DNA of 11,092 nt from an uncultured bacterium (GTDB taxonomy: Bacteria; Patescibacteriota; Dojkabacteria; SC72). The notes beneath the pieces are model-generated. The model worked only from the letters and a program-made list of their open reading frames with translations, searched no databases and was not told the DNA's origin. The stretch lies in assembly GCA_938015795.1 (NCBI GenBank), contig CALLXA010000017.1:1-11092 (forward strand). The letters run 5' to 3'. Of the stretch, positions 5,461 through 11,092 are shown piece by piece (the first letter of the stretch is position 1; each line of letters begins with the position of its first letter). The position numbers and the translations under genes are program-made.

Positions 5461-5661
5461 AACTCTCTCTTTACCCTTGTTTTGTTTAACTAGAGCTCTA
5501 ATAATTACATATATTGTTGTCATTATTAAAACGGACAAATCATCAATCAAACCAATACCAGTAACAATATCTCCCGGAATAAAGTCAACAGGTGAAAGAA
5601 TATAAATGAAAGATAAAATTAAAACCCAATTATCTATTAAAAATTGCTTAATATTTTTCAT
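5437..5661 (-). CDS. DUF1232 (YkvA-like) membrane protein
   Basis: 74 residues from ATG 5661; an upstream in-frame TTG at 5688 is possible, but the -10 box TATTAT sits between them, so the ATG is favoured. The diagnostic DUF1232 block is present: YILSPVDFIPGDIVTGIGLI, followed by DDLSVL (together about residues 20-45). These small proteins have one or two membrane segments and no firmly established function. The gene overlaps the convergent membrane-protein gene by 24 bases and stands divergent from the superoxide reductase gene, with 82 bases between them. The mRNA is probably leaderless. Confidence 0.82.
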   Translation of the reverse strand: MKNIKQFLIDNWVLILSFIYILSPVDFIPGDIVTGIGLIDDLSVLIMTTIYVIIRALVKQNKGKERVLEGEIIK

Positions 5662-5666
5662 AACAA

Positions 5667-5672
5667 ATAATA
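5667..5672 (-). promoter_or_regulatory. -10 box of the DUF1232 gene
   Basis: TATTAT on the minus strand ends 5 nt before ATG 5661. No good -35 box is visible at the right spacing (TTTATG at 17 bp is weak). Confidence 0.4.
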
Positions 5673-5732
5673 CTAAAAATTTTAACAATCATAAACAATT
5701 AGAATAGTGATATACTAAAATAATAAATTAAA

Positions 5733-5738
5733 TATATT
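5733..5738 (+). promoter_or_regulatory. -10 box of the superoxide reductase gene
   Basis: TATATT ends 5 nt before ATG 5744, again implying a leaderless mRNA. A TATACT at 5711-5716 is an alternative that would give a leader of about 20 nt, but that leader has no ribosome binding site. No clear -35 box is seen. Confidence 0.4.
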
Positions 5739-5743
5739 TCAAA

Positions 5744-6130
5744 ATGACAAAATTAAAACAAATATACAAATGTGAAGTATGTGGAAATATCGTAGAAGTT
5801 ACACACGAAGGCAATGGTCAACTAGTATGTTGTAACCAACCAATGACATTACAAGAAAGTAAATCACAAGATCAAGGTTTAGAAAAACATTTACCAGTAA
5901 TAACTGTAGATGGTAATGTTGTAACTGTTAAAGTAGGAGATATACCACACCCAATGGAAGATGCTCATTATATAGAATGGATAGAATTAAATACTGATGA
6001 TATATCACAAAAGATATTTTTAAATCCTACTGATAAACCAGAAGTTACTTTCAATGCAAAAGATGGATACACAACAATTTCAGCAAGAGCATACTGTAAT
6101 ATACATGGTCTATGGGAAACAAATTCTTAA
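5744..6130 (+). CDS. dfx: Desulfoferrodoxin, 2Fe-type superoxide reductase
   Basis: 128 residues, the normal length for the two-iron class. The N-terminal desulforedoxin-like domain has all four cysteines binding the rubredoxin-type iron: C10-x-x-C13 and C29-C30. The catalytic domain has E47-K48-H49, H69 (IPHP), H75 (EDAHY) and C118-N-I-H121, giving the four histidines and one cysteine of the active non-haem iron centre and the conserved Glu/Lys near the substrate site. It reduces superoxide to hydrogen peroxide without releasing oxygen, in the cytoplasm, using electrons from rubredoxin or a similar donor; none is encoded nearby. This points to an anaerobe or microaerophile exposed to oxygen. 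The stop codon overlaps the stop of a convergent 44-codon gene. All key residues are present, so it should be functional. Confidence 0.95.
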   Translation: MTKLKQIYKCEVCGNIVEVTHEGNGQLVCCNQPMTLQESKSQDQGLEKHLPVITVDGNVVTVKVGDIPHPMEDAHYIEWIELNTDDISQKIFLNPTDKPEVTFNAKDGYTTISARAYCNIHGLWETNS

Positions 6131-6261
6131 AAAAATGTTTGTATAAAAAGAAGAACTAAGAAACCTAGTATCATTACAGCTATTATAAAGAAAAAAGGAA
6201 ATTCTTCTTTAGATGATATTTCTTTGAAAATTTGCTTATAATTACTTATCTCTTTATTCAT
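6127..6261 (-). CDS. 44-residue single-helix membrane protein
   Basis: A short frame from ATG 6261 to TAA 6127-6129, encoding MNKEISNYKQIFKEISSKEE (residues 1-20) and then one hydrophobic helix (about 21-42) ending TFF. The evidence for a real gene is the promoter: a consensus TATAAT (6269-6274) ends exactly 7 nt before the ATG, the same geometry as the EamA, CapA and tandem-paralogue genes. The topology is probably N-in with a charged cytoplasmic segment. It lies just downstream of the CapA-family gene on the same strand (18 bases between), yet appears to have its own promoter inside that gene's end. It overlaps the stop of the convergent superoxide reductase gene by 3 bases. No family is recognised. 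Confidence 0.6.
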   Translation of the reverse strand: MNKEISNYKQIFKEISSKEEFPFFFIIAVMILGFLVLLFIQTFF

Positions 6262-6268
6262 AATCGTT

Positions 6269-6274
6269 ATTATA
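6269..6274 (-). promoter_or_regulatory. -10 box of the 44-residue protein gene
   Basis: Consensus TATAAT on the minus strand, 7 nt before ATG 6261. A weak TTAAAA (6292-6297) lies 17 bp upstream, inside the end of the CapA-family gene. Confidence 0.5.
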
Positions 6275-6279
6275 CCCTA

Positions 6280-7980
6280 TTATCTAGCCTCTTTTAATAG
6301 CTTTAGTAAAAGATCAGCTTGCTCCTTAGTTGCAAAATCAGGTTGAAGAGTAGAGTCCATATATATTGGAGTAATCTTTGTTTGAATATACTTACCATCA
6401 TAAATATAATGAGTCAAAATCATTGCCTGTCTTGTACCAATCCAAACATCTTGATCAAAATATAAATTACCAAGACCATAGAAAATTACACTATCCTTGT
6501 ATAATTCATAAGTTTGAGGCTGATGAGCTTGAGTACCCATAACAATATCAGCACCGTAATCAGCTGCTTTTCTAAAAGTACCCTTCTGATCTGGACTAGA
6601 CAAAGGTTTGTAACAAATAGGATAAATAACATCACCATCAGGATATGACCAACACTCTTGAAATTGAAAATCCACAATAACAATACCAGCCTTTTTCCTA
6701 GCCTCTTCAATATTACTCTTCATCTTTTCATCTGAATATGAATTAGCACCTGCACGAGATACACCAGCAAGAGCACCAGTACCAAGCATAGTATCGTAAT
6801 AGTTATATCCAATAAACGCTATAGTATTACCATTAACTTCCTCATACAAAATCTTAGCAGCATCATCTGTATTTAATCCACCACCAAAATATCTCATACC
6901 TAAATCTGTATACTTTTTTATACTCTCTGCATTTGCTGTTGCACCATAATCATTATTATGATTCCCTGTAAGCTCTACGATATCAATTCCACTACGAGTT
7001 AAGACATCAATATATTCAGGCTTTGAGCAAAATCTCATACCTCCTTGAGCCACACAACCATTTAAAAACGATACCTCATTAGAGGTATGAGTAAGATCAG
7101 CATCTGCAAGAAAATCACCCAAGGCCTCTGCTGGATAATCATAATTTTTTAAAGAATCAATTTTACTTGCCAAATCTCTGGATATTGCGGTTACTCCTGT
7201 CATATTTATCTTAGCCAAAAGATCTTCATTAAATATTGAATTATCAATATCTAAATGTAAATTTCTTTTCAAAACTGACAGAATATATGTATCCTCAACA
7301 TTTAACTTAGCTGAAAAATATATTGGTAAACACGCACTAGTATCATCTAAAAAATACTTACTATTAACACTCAAAATCTTTAAATCAGGAACAATATCAT
7401 CAAACAAAACAAAACCAATATTGCTATCCGACTCACTCAATTTAGTTATTAATTCGGAATACTCATTAAGAATCAGTACATCCTTATTTAATACATCTTC
7501 GACATATTCCTTGTATTCGTCTCCAACTAAAAATATATTGTAATCATCAAGATTCTCTAAATCTACATTATATACAAGAGAATATAGATGAGAAACTGGA
7601 ATGAGTTTTTCAAAAAAAATACTATTCTCCTTATTTGTACTTGTACTAATTAAAATATCTGGATTTTCATCAACAAAAACAAACCTCTTAACCTCATTAA
7701 ACTCTATCTTCGAAAGACTTTCCTTTATTTGATCTACATATTTTTTTGGAATACCTTTATCTAAAGATACAGTATAGCTGTTGTAGATTATTTCATTTTT
7801 CTTAAAGAAAACATCACTTAAAAAAGAGAATGGATTAAAACCATATTGGAATACAAATATAAAGAAAACTGCTGAAAAAGATATGATTATACAAAGAGGC
7901 AAATACTTTGATATCTTTTTCCAAATATTTACAGTATCTTTCTTTCTTTTGATCTTGCTTGCTGTCATCTCTATATTCAT
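6280..7980 (-). CDS. Membrane-anchored CapA-family protein with N-terminal extension
   Basis: 566 residues from ATG 7980; the TTG at 7986 is rejected because the -10 box fits the ATG. A basic N-terminus is followed by one membrane helix (about 27-47), so the rest is extracytoplasmic. Residues about 65-250 form an alpha/beta region with PDILIST and GFVLFDDIVPDLKILSV that resembles a solute-binding-protein-like fold. The CapA (PGA-synthesis, metallophosphatase-like) domain spans about 260-545: MTGVTAISR, ADLTHTSNEVSF, FCSKPEY, VELTGNHNNDYG (around 337-348), GTQAHQPQ (about 482-489), YGLGNLYFDQ. CapA proteins are linked to poly-gamma-glutamate or capsule production. The usual first Gly-Asp metal motif is replaced by T-G-V-T-A, as I recall for a subgroup in environmental bacteria, so catalysis is uncertain. 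No other pga/cap genes are adjacent. The mRNA is probably leaderless. Confidence 0.85.
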   Translation of the reverse strand: MNIEMTASKIKRKKDTVNIWKKISKYLPLCIIISFSAVFFIFVFQYGFNPFSFLSDVFFKKNEIIYNSYTVSLDKGIPKKYVDQIKESLSKIEFNEVKRFVFVDENPDILISTSTNKENSIFFEKLIPVSHLYSLVYNVDLENLDDYNIFLVGDEYKEYVEDVLNKDVLILNEYSELITKLSESDSNIGFVLFDDIVPDLKILSVNSKYFLDDTSACLPIYFSAKLNVEDTYILSVLKRNLHLDIDNSIFNEDLLAKINMTGVTAISRDLASKIDSLKNYDYPAEALGDFLADADLTHTSNEVSFLNGCVAQGGMRFCSKPEYIDVLTRSGIDIVELTGNHNNDYGATANAESIKKYTDLGMRYFGGGLNTDDAAKILYEEVNGNTIAFIGYNYYDTMLGTGALAGVSRAGANSYSDEKMKSNIEEARKKAGIVIVDFQFQECWSYPDGDVIYPICYKPLSSPDQKGTFRKAADYGADIVMGTQAHQPQTYELYKDSVIFYGLGNLYFDQDVWIGTRQAMILTHYIYDGKYIQTKITPIYMDSTLQPDFATKEQADLLLKLLKEAR

Positions 7981-7987
7981 TAACAAA

Positions 7988-8018
7988 ATATTAACATAAA
8001 GATATTGAATATGTTCAA
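7988..8018 (-). promoter_or_regulatory. Leaderless-type promoter of the CapA-family gene
   Basis: On the minus strand TAATAT (7988-7993) ends 7 nt before ATG 7980, with TTGAAC (8013-8018) 19 bp upstream, a little long. It faces the promoter of the lysozyme-like gene across the 106-base divergent gap. Confidence 0.45.
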
Positions 8019-8043
8019 ACTGTATACTATAGGTCGAATATGG

Positions 8044-8049
8044 TATAAT
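8044..8049 (+). promoter_or_regulatory. -10 box of the lysozyme-like gene
   Basis: Consensus TATAAT preceded by TG with two bases between. It is 37 nt from the ATG, so this mRNA would have a leader of about 30 nt, unlike its neighbours. No ribosome binding site is seen in that leader. Confidence 0.45.
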
Positions 8050-8086
8050 ATATGTTGAGTTAGAAATTAACTTTTAAAAGCAAATT

Positions 8087-8689
8087 ATGATGAATAAGCT
8101 ACTTTTAAATGGAAAGAAAGCTTTGAGCATAACCGCTGGAATAATATTTACAGGCCTATTAATCAAAACAATTGATGATCAAATTCCTGTAAATTTAATA
8201 CAAAAAGATTTTGCAGGGTACATTAACAATGAAAGTGAAATCTCATACAACAATTCAGAAGTCATAGAAAAAATTGTAACTGAGGAATCTAAGATTAAAG
8301 ATGTTCCTATACCTGAAAAGGTTATAGATAAAAGGGTAACTGAAATAGAAACCTACTTAAATAAAAGGAACTCCCCTTTAGCCAAGTACGCAGAAGAGTT
8401 TGTAAAAGCTGCTGATGAGTACAAAATTGACTATAGATTAGTAGCTTCGATCTCTGTTATCGAATCTAGTGCAGGTTTACACTGTTTTAAACCATATAAT
8501 GCATGGGGTTGGGGTAATATGACATTTGATAACTGGACAGATGGTATCTGGACTGTATCAGAAGGTTTAGGTAAATACTACCAAAATGGTTTGACTACAC
8601 CTAACCTAATTGCTCCACACTACTGTCCACCTAGTGCCACATCATGGTCTAACAAAGTAAACTATGTTATGAATCAAATTTCAGAATAA
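8087..8689 (+). CDS. Exported lysozyme/glucosaminidase-like cell-wall protein
   Basis: 200 residues from ATG 8087 (a second ATG follows at 8090). Residues 1-28 form a basic start plus hydrophobic segment, a signal peptide or membrane anchor. Residues about 32-95 are charged, linker-like and helical. The C-terminal domain (about 96-200) has the lysozyme-like pattern SPLAKYAEEFVKAADEYKID, then LVASISVIESSAG with E126 as the likely catalytic glutamate, then a Trp/Gly-rich stretch NAWGWGNMTFDNWTDGIW and a C-terminal W-x-x-KVNYVMNQI helix. This resembles the peptidoglycan-cleaving transglycosylase/glucosaminidase fold. The role is probably local wall remodelling outside the membrane. It is divergent from the CapA-family gene and is closed by a strong terminator. 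Fold class is fairly sure, exact enzyme activity is not. Confidence 0.75.
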   Translation: MMNKLLLNGKKALSITAGIIFTGLLIKTIDDQIPVNLIQKDFAGYINNESEISYNNSEVIEKIVTEESKIKDVPIPEKVIDKRVTEIETYLNKRNSPLAKYAEEFVKAADEYKIDYRLVASISVIESSAGLHCFKPYNAWGWGNMTFDNWTDGIWTVSEGLGKYYQNGLTTPNLIAPHYCPPSATSWSNKVNYVMNQISE

Positions 8690-8700
8690 TGAATTAATCT

Positions 8701-8731
8701 AAAGGCCCTAGTAAATACTAGGGCCTTTTTT
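8701..8731 (+). terminator. Strong Rho-independent terminator after the lysozyme-like gene
   Basis: AAAGGCCCTAGTA (8701-8713) pairs perfectly with TACTAGGGCCTTT (8716-8728), about 12 bp with an AAAT-type loop, and is followed by T residues to 8731. It is the only convincing intrinsic terminator in the window. Confidence 0.93.
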
Positions 8732-8734
8732 GTA

Positions 8735-8740
8735 TATAAT
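8735..8740 (+). promoter_or_regulatory. -10 box of the FkbM-type gene, against the terminator
   Basis: Consensus TATAAT begins 3 bases after the terminator T-run and lies 9 nt before ATG 8750. Any -35 region would fall within the terminator stem, and none is recognisable. An AAGGA lies just before the ATG, so translation may use a very short leader or none. Confidence 0.5.
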
Positions 8741-8749
8741 TGAAGGAAT

Positions 8750-9460
8750 ATGTTTAAAACAAAAATAAAAGAGTACACAGTATATTATTCAAATAAAGAG
8801 GAGTTTAAGATTCTTAAAAAAGAAATCTTTGACCAAGAGATTTACAAGATCTCATTAAAAAATGAAACACCTGTTATTTTTGATATAGGGGGTCATATAG
8901 GAATGGCTACAATATATTTCAAAATCAAATATCCTAATTCAAAAGTAACTGTATTTGAACCTAATCCTAATGTTTTACATATATTACAAGACAATATCAT
9001 AGGAAACAGTATTAATAATGTTGAGATAAAAGATATAGCTATAAATTCAAAAGAAGGTATAAAAGATTTCTATTTCGATTCCTCTGGAAATGATTGTTTC
9101 TCAACAGCTGGTTTTTTAAAAGGATCTTGGAATGGTAAACAATCAACAATAAAAATAGAGGTAAAAACAGATATACTTTCAAAATATATTACTCAAGAAA
9201 TTGATTTGATAAAGATAGATACAGAGGGGAATGAATTAAATATTCTTAAAGAAATCGAAAACAAATTAGATATTGTTAGAAATTTAATCATAGAGTATCA
9301 CCCTATTAAGAAAAAAAATCTTAACGAAATATTAAATATCTTAAAAAGGAATAATTATGAATTAAAATACATTTTAGAAGGTAAAGTAGTAAAGAATCCC
9401 ATGAATGAATTAATGCTAATCAAAGCTAGTAAAAGAATTAATCAGAATATGAAGATATAA
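8750..9460 (+). CDS. FkbM-family SAM-dependent methyltransferase
   Basis: 236 residues, about the family's usual size. The SAM-binding motif I is VIFDIGGHIGMATIYF (residues 42-57), followed by VTVFEPNPNVL (motif II, acidic residue binding the ribose), and the FkbM signature DLIKIDTEGNELNIL (about 152-166) and LIIEYHP (about 178-184). FkbM-type enzymes O-methylate sugars, polyketides or glycolipids, so with CapA-like and wall enzymes nearby a role in surface glycan modification is plausible but unproven. The start at ATG 8750 has GAAGGA close upstream. It is transcribed from its own promoter behind the terminator. Its last 23 bases overlap the 3' end of convergent yvcK, so both genes share coding sequence on opposite strands. 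Confidence 0.88.
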   Translation: MFKTKIKEYTVYYSNKEEFKILKKEIFDQEIYKISLKNETPVIFDIGGHIGMATIYFKIKYPNSKVTVFEPNPNVLHILQDNIIGNSINNVEIKDIAINSKEGIKDFYFDSSGNDCFSTAGFLKGSWNGKQSTIKIEVKTDILSKYITQEIDLIKIDTEGNELNILKEIENKLDIVRNLIIEYHPIKKKNLNEILNILKRNNYELKYILEGKVVKNPMNELMLIKASKRINQNMKI

Positions 9461-10463
9461 AACGAGTAAATACACTACCTATACCCCTACCTCTCAATAT
9501 TCTGTACAAAATTTTCTGCAATTTTTTACCATCATGCCTTACTAAACTCCTTTTTAAGGTATCCCCCTTTTCTGTCTTAACTAAATCATTTGCCACAACA
9601 TCTTCCCTTATAATTATTCTTCCATCTCCATCTTGCAAGTTATCTTCTAATATATTTTCACCATATTCTTCATATAGCAACAACGCTTCCTCAGGAATAT
9701 CGCCATTATTAACAATTACATAATCAATTTTCCTACCTAAGTAATCTTCTACAATATTTATTATATCTTTCTGCGTTTTGTTTCTAGTTTGTCCAATTTT
9801 AGTCATAAGATTAGTTATAAAAACAATTTTTGCTTTTGATTGTTTTATTGCATCTTTAAAACCAGAAACTATTAAACTTTGTAATGTAGTTGTATACAAA
9901 TCTCCTGGACCAATAATTATAAACTTAGAATTTACAATAGCTTCTCTGGCTTTTTCATAAATATTTGCTTCTGAATCAATATAGAATTTTTCAATATCCT
10001 TATGCACCTCTGGTTCATCAATCAAATGTTCTCCTACGACTTTAGAACCATCTACATACTCTGCAACTAATTTAACATCATCTAAAGTAACTGGATATAT
10101 CTCACCTTTAACACCAAACATATTTTTAAATGTTTCAATAGCCCCTACTTCATCACCAATGATTTCGGTCATAGCAATCATTAGTAAATTACCTAAGGTA
10201 TGTCCCTTTATACTTTCACCATTTGAAAAACGATATGTAAATAACTCTCTTAATATCTGATTATTCTGATCATCAGCAAGTGCAATTATTGATTTTCTTA
10301 AATCGCTAAGAGGTAACAATCCAAATTCATCCCTTATAACAGCATTACTTCCACCATCATCCATCATACCGACTATCACCTGGATATTTAAATCTTTATG
10401 TTTCTTCAAACCCTCTAAAACCGTTGTAGTTCCAGTTCCACCACCAATCACAGTAATATTCAT
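9438..10463 (-). CDS. yvcK: YvcK-family gluconeogenesis factor (CofD-like, UPF0052)
   Basis: 341 residues. The nucleotide-sugar-binding Rossmann-like N-terminus is VIGGGTGTTTVLEGLK (5-20). Family blocks follow: DDGGSNAVIRDEFGLLPLSD (35-54) with LRKSIIALAD, GHTLGNLLM (87-95), a G-P-G-D-L-Y-T-T block near the middle and TNLMTKIGQT. In Bacillus the protein is needed for growth on gluconeogenic carbon sources and for normal cell shape, and it binds UDP-N-acetylglucosamine; it is thought to adjust carbon flow into wall precursors. It is cytoplasmic. The usual whiA and rapZ neighbours are absent here. The ATG at 10463 lies 6 nt after a TATACT -10 box, implying a leaderless mRNA. It is divergent from the carD-like gene with overlapping promoters. 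Confidence 0.93.
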   Translation of the reverse strand: MNITVIGGGTGTTTVLEGLKKHKDLNIQVIVGMMDDGGSNAVIRDEFGLLPLSDLRKSIIALADDQNNQILRELFTYRFSNGESIKGHTLGNLLMIAMTEIIGDEVGAIETFKNMFGVKGEIYPVTLDDVKLVAEYVDGSKVVGEHLIDEPEVHKDIEKFYIDSEANIYEKAREAIVNSKFIIIGPGDLYTTTLQSLIVSGFKDAIKQSKAKIVFITNLMTKIGQTRNKTQKDIINIVEDYLGRKIDYVIVNNGDIPEEALLLYEEYGENILEDNLQDGDGRIIIREDVVANDLVKTEKGDTLKRSLVRHDGKKLQKILYRILRGRGIGSVFTRFISSYSD

Positions 10464-10469
10464 GATAAA

Positions 10470-10497
10470 AGTATATCGTTTTTCGTGGTATAATCAA
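10470..10497 (-). promoter_or_regulatory. Leaderless-type promoter of yvcK
   Basis: On the minus strand TTGATT (10492-10497), 16 bp and TATACT (10470-10475), 6 nt before ATG 10463. The -35 box shares bases 10492-10494 with the -10 box of the divergent carD-like gene, so the two promoters should compete. Confidence 0.6.
10486..10494 (+). promoter_or_regulatory. Extended -10 promoter of the carD-like gene
   Basis: TGGTATAAT is a full extended -10 element, which can work without a -35 box; none is seen. The expected start near 10501 leaves a leader of about 9 nt before ATG 10510. Confidence 0.55.
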
Positions 10498-10509
10498 GTA
10501 TTAATATAT

Positions 10510-11043
10510 ATGAATAAACAAATGACATTAAAAGTAGGTTCAAAAATATTCTATCCATCACATGGTGCTGGTTGGATAAGGAGAGAAAAGAATATAGAAT
10601 TTAACGGAGAAGAAAAAAAATATTATGAAATAGAGTTAGTAACAAATCCTTTAAGTATTTCTACCCCAGTAGAAAGAATAGATAATTTAGGTATAAGATC
10701 AGTATTTTCAAAAGCTGAAATTCTAGATCTCATTTCTACTCTTAAGAGAAAGCCTACAAAAAAGCCTACTAGTACAGATTTCAATACAATGTTAAATACA
10801 TTTAAGGATTTAGAAGAGAATTCTTCTATTGAATCATCTATTGAAATAATTCAATACTGCAATCATATAAAGAAAACAAGAGAGAAAGAAGGTCGCCTTA
10901 TACCAATTAGTATTGAAAAACAATTAGAAAGTGCCGTTAAGAATATTGTTGGTGAATTAGCAGTATCATCTGGAGTAACATTGAAAACAGCATCTAATAC
11001 ATTTACCAAAGCAACAGGAATAGAAGCAGATATAGAACTTTAA
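10510..11043 (+). CDS. CarD/CdnL-like RNA polymerase-binding transcription regulator
   Basis: 177 residues from ATG 10510, with ATG 10522 (MTLKVGSKIFYP) as an equally reasonable start. The frame extends back to ATG 10462, but that region holds the promoter and overlaps yvcK, so it is not used. The RNA polymerase-interacting domain (CarD_TRCF type) is at about residues 6-62: LKVGSKIFYPSHGAGWI, YYEIEL and STPVERIDNLGIR. The rest (about 66-177) is mostly helical with a basic linker LKRKPTKKP, like the DNA-binding C-terminal domain of CarD. CarD binds the polymerase beta subunit and stabilises open promoter complexes. The stop TAA is 2 bases before adapter sequence, so the gene is complete, but what follows is unknown. 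Confidence 0.82.
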   Translation: MNKQMTLKVGSKIFYPSHGAGWIRREKNIEFNGEEKKYYEIELVTNPLSISTPVERIDNLGIRSVFSKAEILDLISTLKRKPTKKPTSTDFNTMLNTFKDLEENSSIESSIEIIQYCNHIKKTREKEGRLIPISIEKQLESAVKNIVGELAVSSGVTLKTASNTFTKATGIEADIEL

Positions 11044-11045
11044 TC

Positions 11046-11092
11046 AGATCGGAAGAGCACACGTCTGAACTCCAGTCACGGCTACATCTCGT
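11046..11092 (+). other. Illumina TruSeq adapter sequence (assembly artefact)
   Basis: From 11046 the sequence is AGATCGGAAGAGCACACGTC continuing through the standard TruSeq read-1 adapter to CCAGTCAC (11046-11079). The six-base index GGCTAC follows at 11080-11085 (index 11 of the original set), then the first seven bases of the continuing adapter, ATCTCGT. It is not biological and should be trimmed. Confidence 0.99.

Noticed and set aside
6486..6710. Alternative frame on the minus strand inside the CapA-family gene.
   Set aside because: It is in a different frame within a region where CapA motifs are continuous, so it is a shadow, not a frameshift.
9778..9960. Open frame on the plus strand.
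   Set aside because: Antisense to conserved yvcK sequence and without start signals.
10462..10509. N-terminal extension of the carD-like frame back to ATG 10462.
   Set aside because: It would translate the extended -10 promoter and overlap the yvcK start; the CarD domain begins naturally after ATG 10510 or 10522.

Overview
The window is a strongly AT-rich (about 70% A+T by eye) bacterial contig with standard stop codons. Its right end still carries an Illumina TruSeq adapter (11046-11092), so the true sequence ends at 11045. Several things suggest a small-genome anaerobic or microaerophilic bacterium, possibly in the Patescibacteria/CPR (for example Dojkabacteria-like). They are many short membrane proteins of unknown function, a 2Fe-type superoxide reductase, a CofD-like YvcK, a CarD-type regulator, a membrane-anchored CapA-family protein, and -10 boxes placed 5-7 nt before start codons. 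That assignment is inference; no rRNA or marker gene is present.

The left third (1-about 3250) reads as part of a mobile element, all on the minus strand. In transcription order it holds an XRE-type repressor and an ImmA/IrrE-type metalloprotease with overlapping reading frames (ImmR/ImmA-like). Next comes a hairpin-rich 228-base intergenic stretch with a possible short leader ORF, a 74-codon charged ORF, and a replication initiator resembling the filamentous-phage gene II/X family. Last is a gene cut by the left edge that may be a PD-(D/E)xK-like (restriction-type) nuclease. The same perfect 21-bp inverted repeat, TGTTGTA-N7-TACAACA, overlaps the repressor's own promoter (3228-3248) and the promoter proposed for the rep genes (2144-2164). 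It is the probable operator of a switch controlling replication of the element.

The right part (about 3250-11045) looks chromosomal, with short mostly monocistronic genes on alternating strands. They are an EamA-type transporter, a tandem pair of paralogous small membrane proteins, another small membrane protein, a DUF1232 protein, a superoxide reductase, a 44-residue membrane protein, a CapA-family protein, a lysozyme-like cell-wall protein with a strong terminator, an FkbM-type methyltransferase, YvcK, and a CarD-like RNA polymerase-binding protein. Most have a -10 box only 5-7 nt upstream of the ATG and no Shine-Dalgarno sequence, implying leaderless mRNAs. Several convergent neighbours overlap at their 3' ends, and yvcK and carD share back-to-back overlapping promoters. 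CapA-like, lysozyme-like and FkbM proteins suggest a cell-envelope theme. No tRNA, rRNA, CRISPR array, integrase or insertion sequence was seen.
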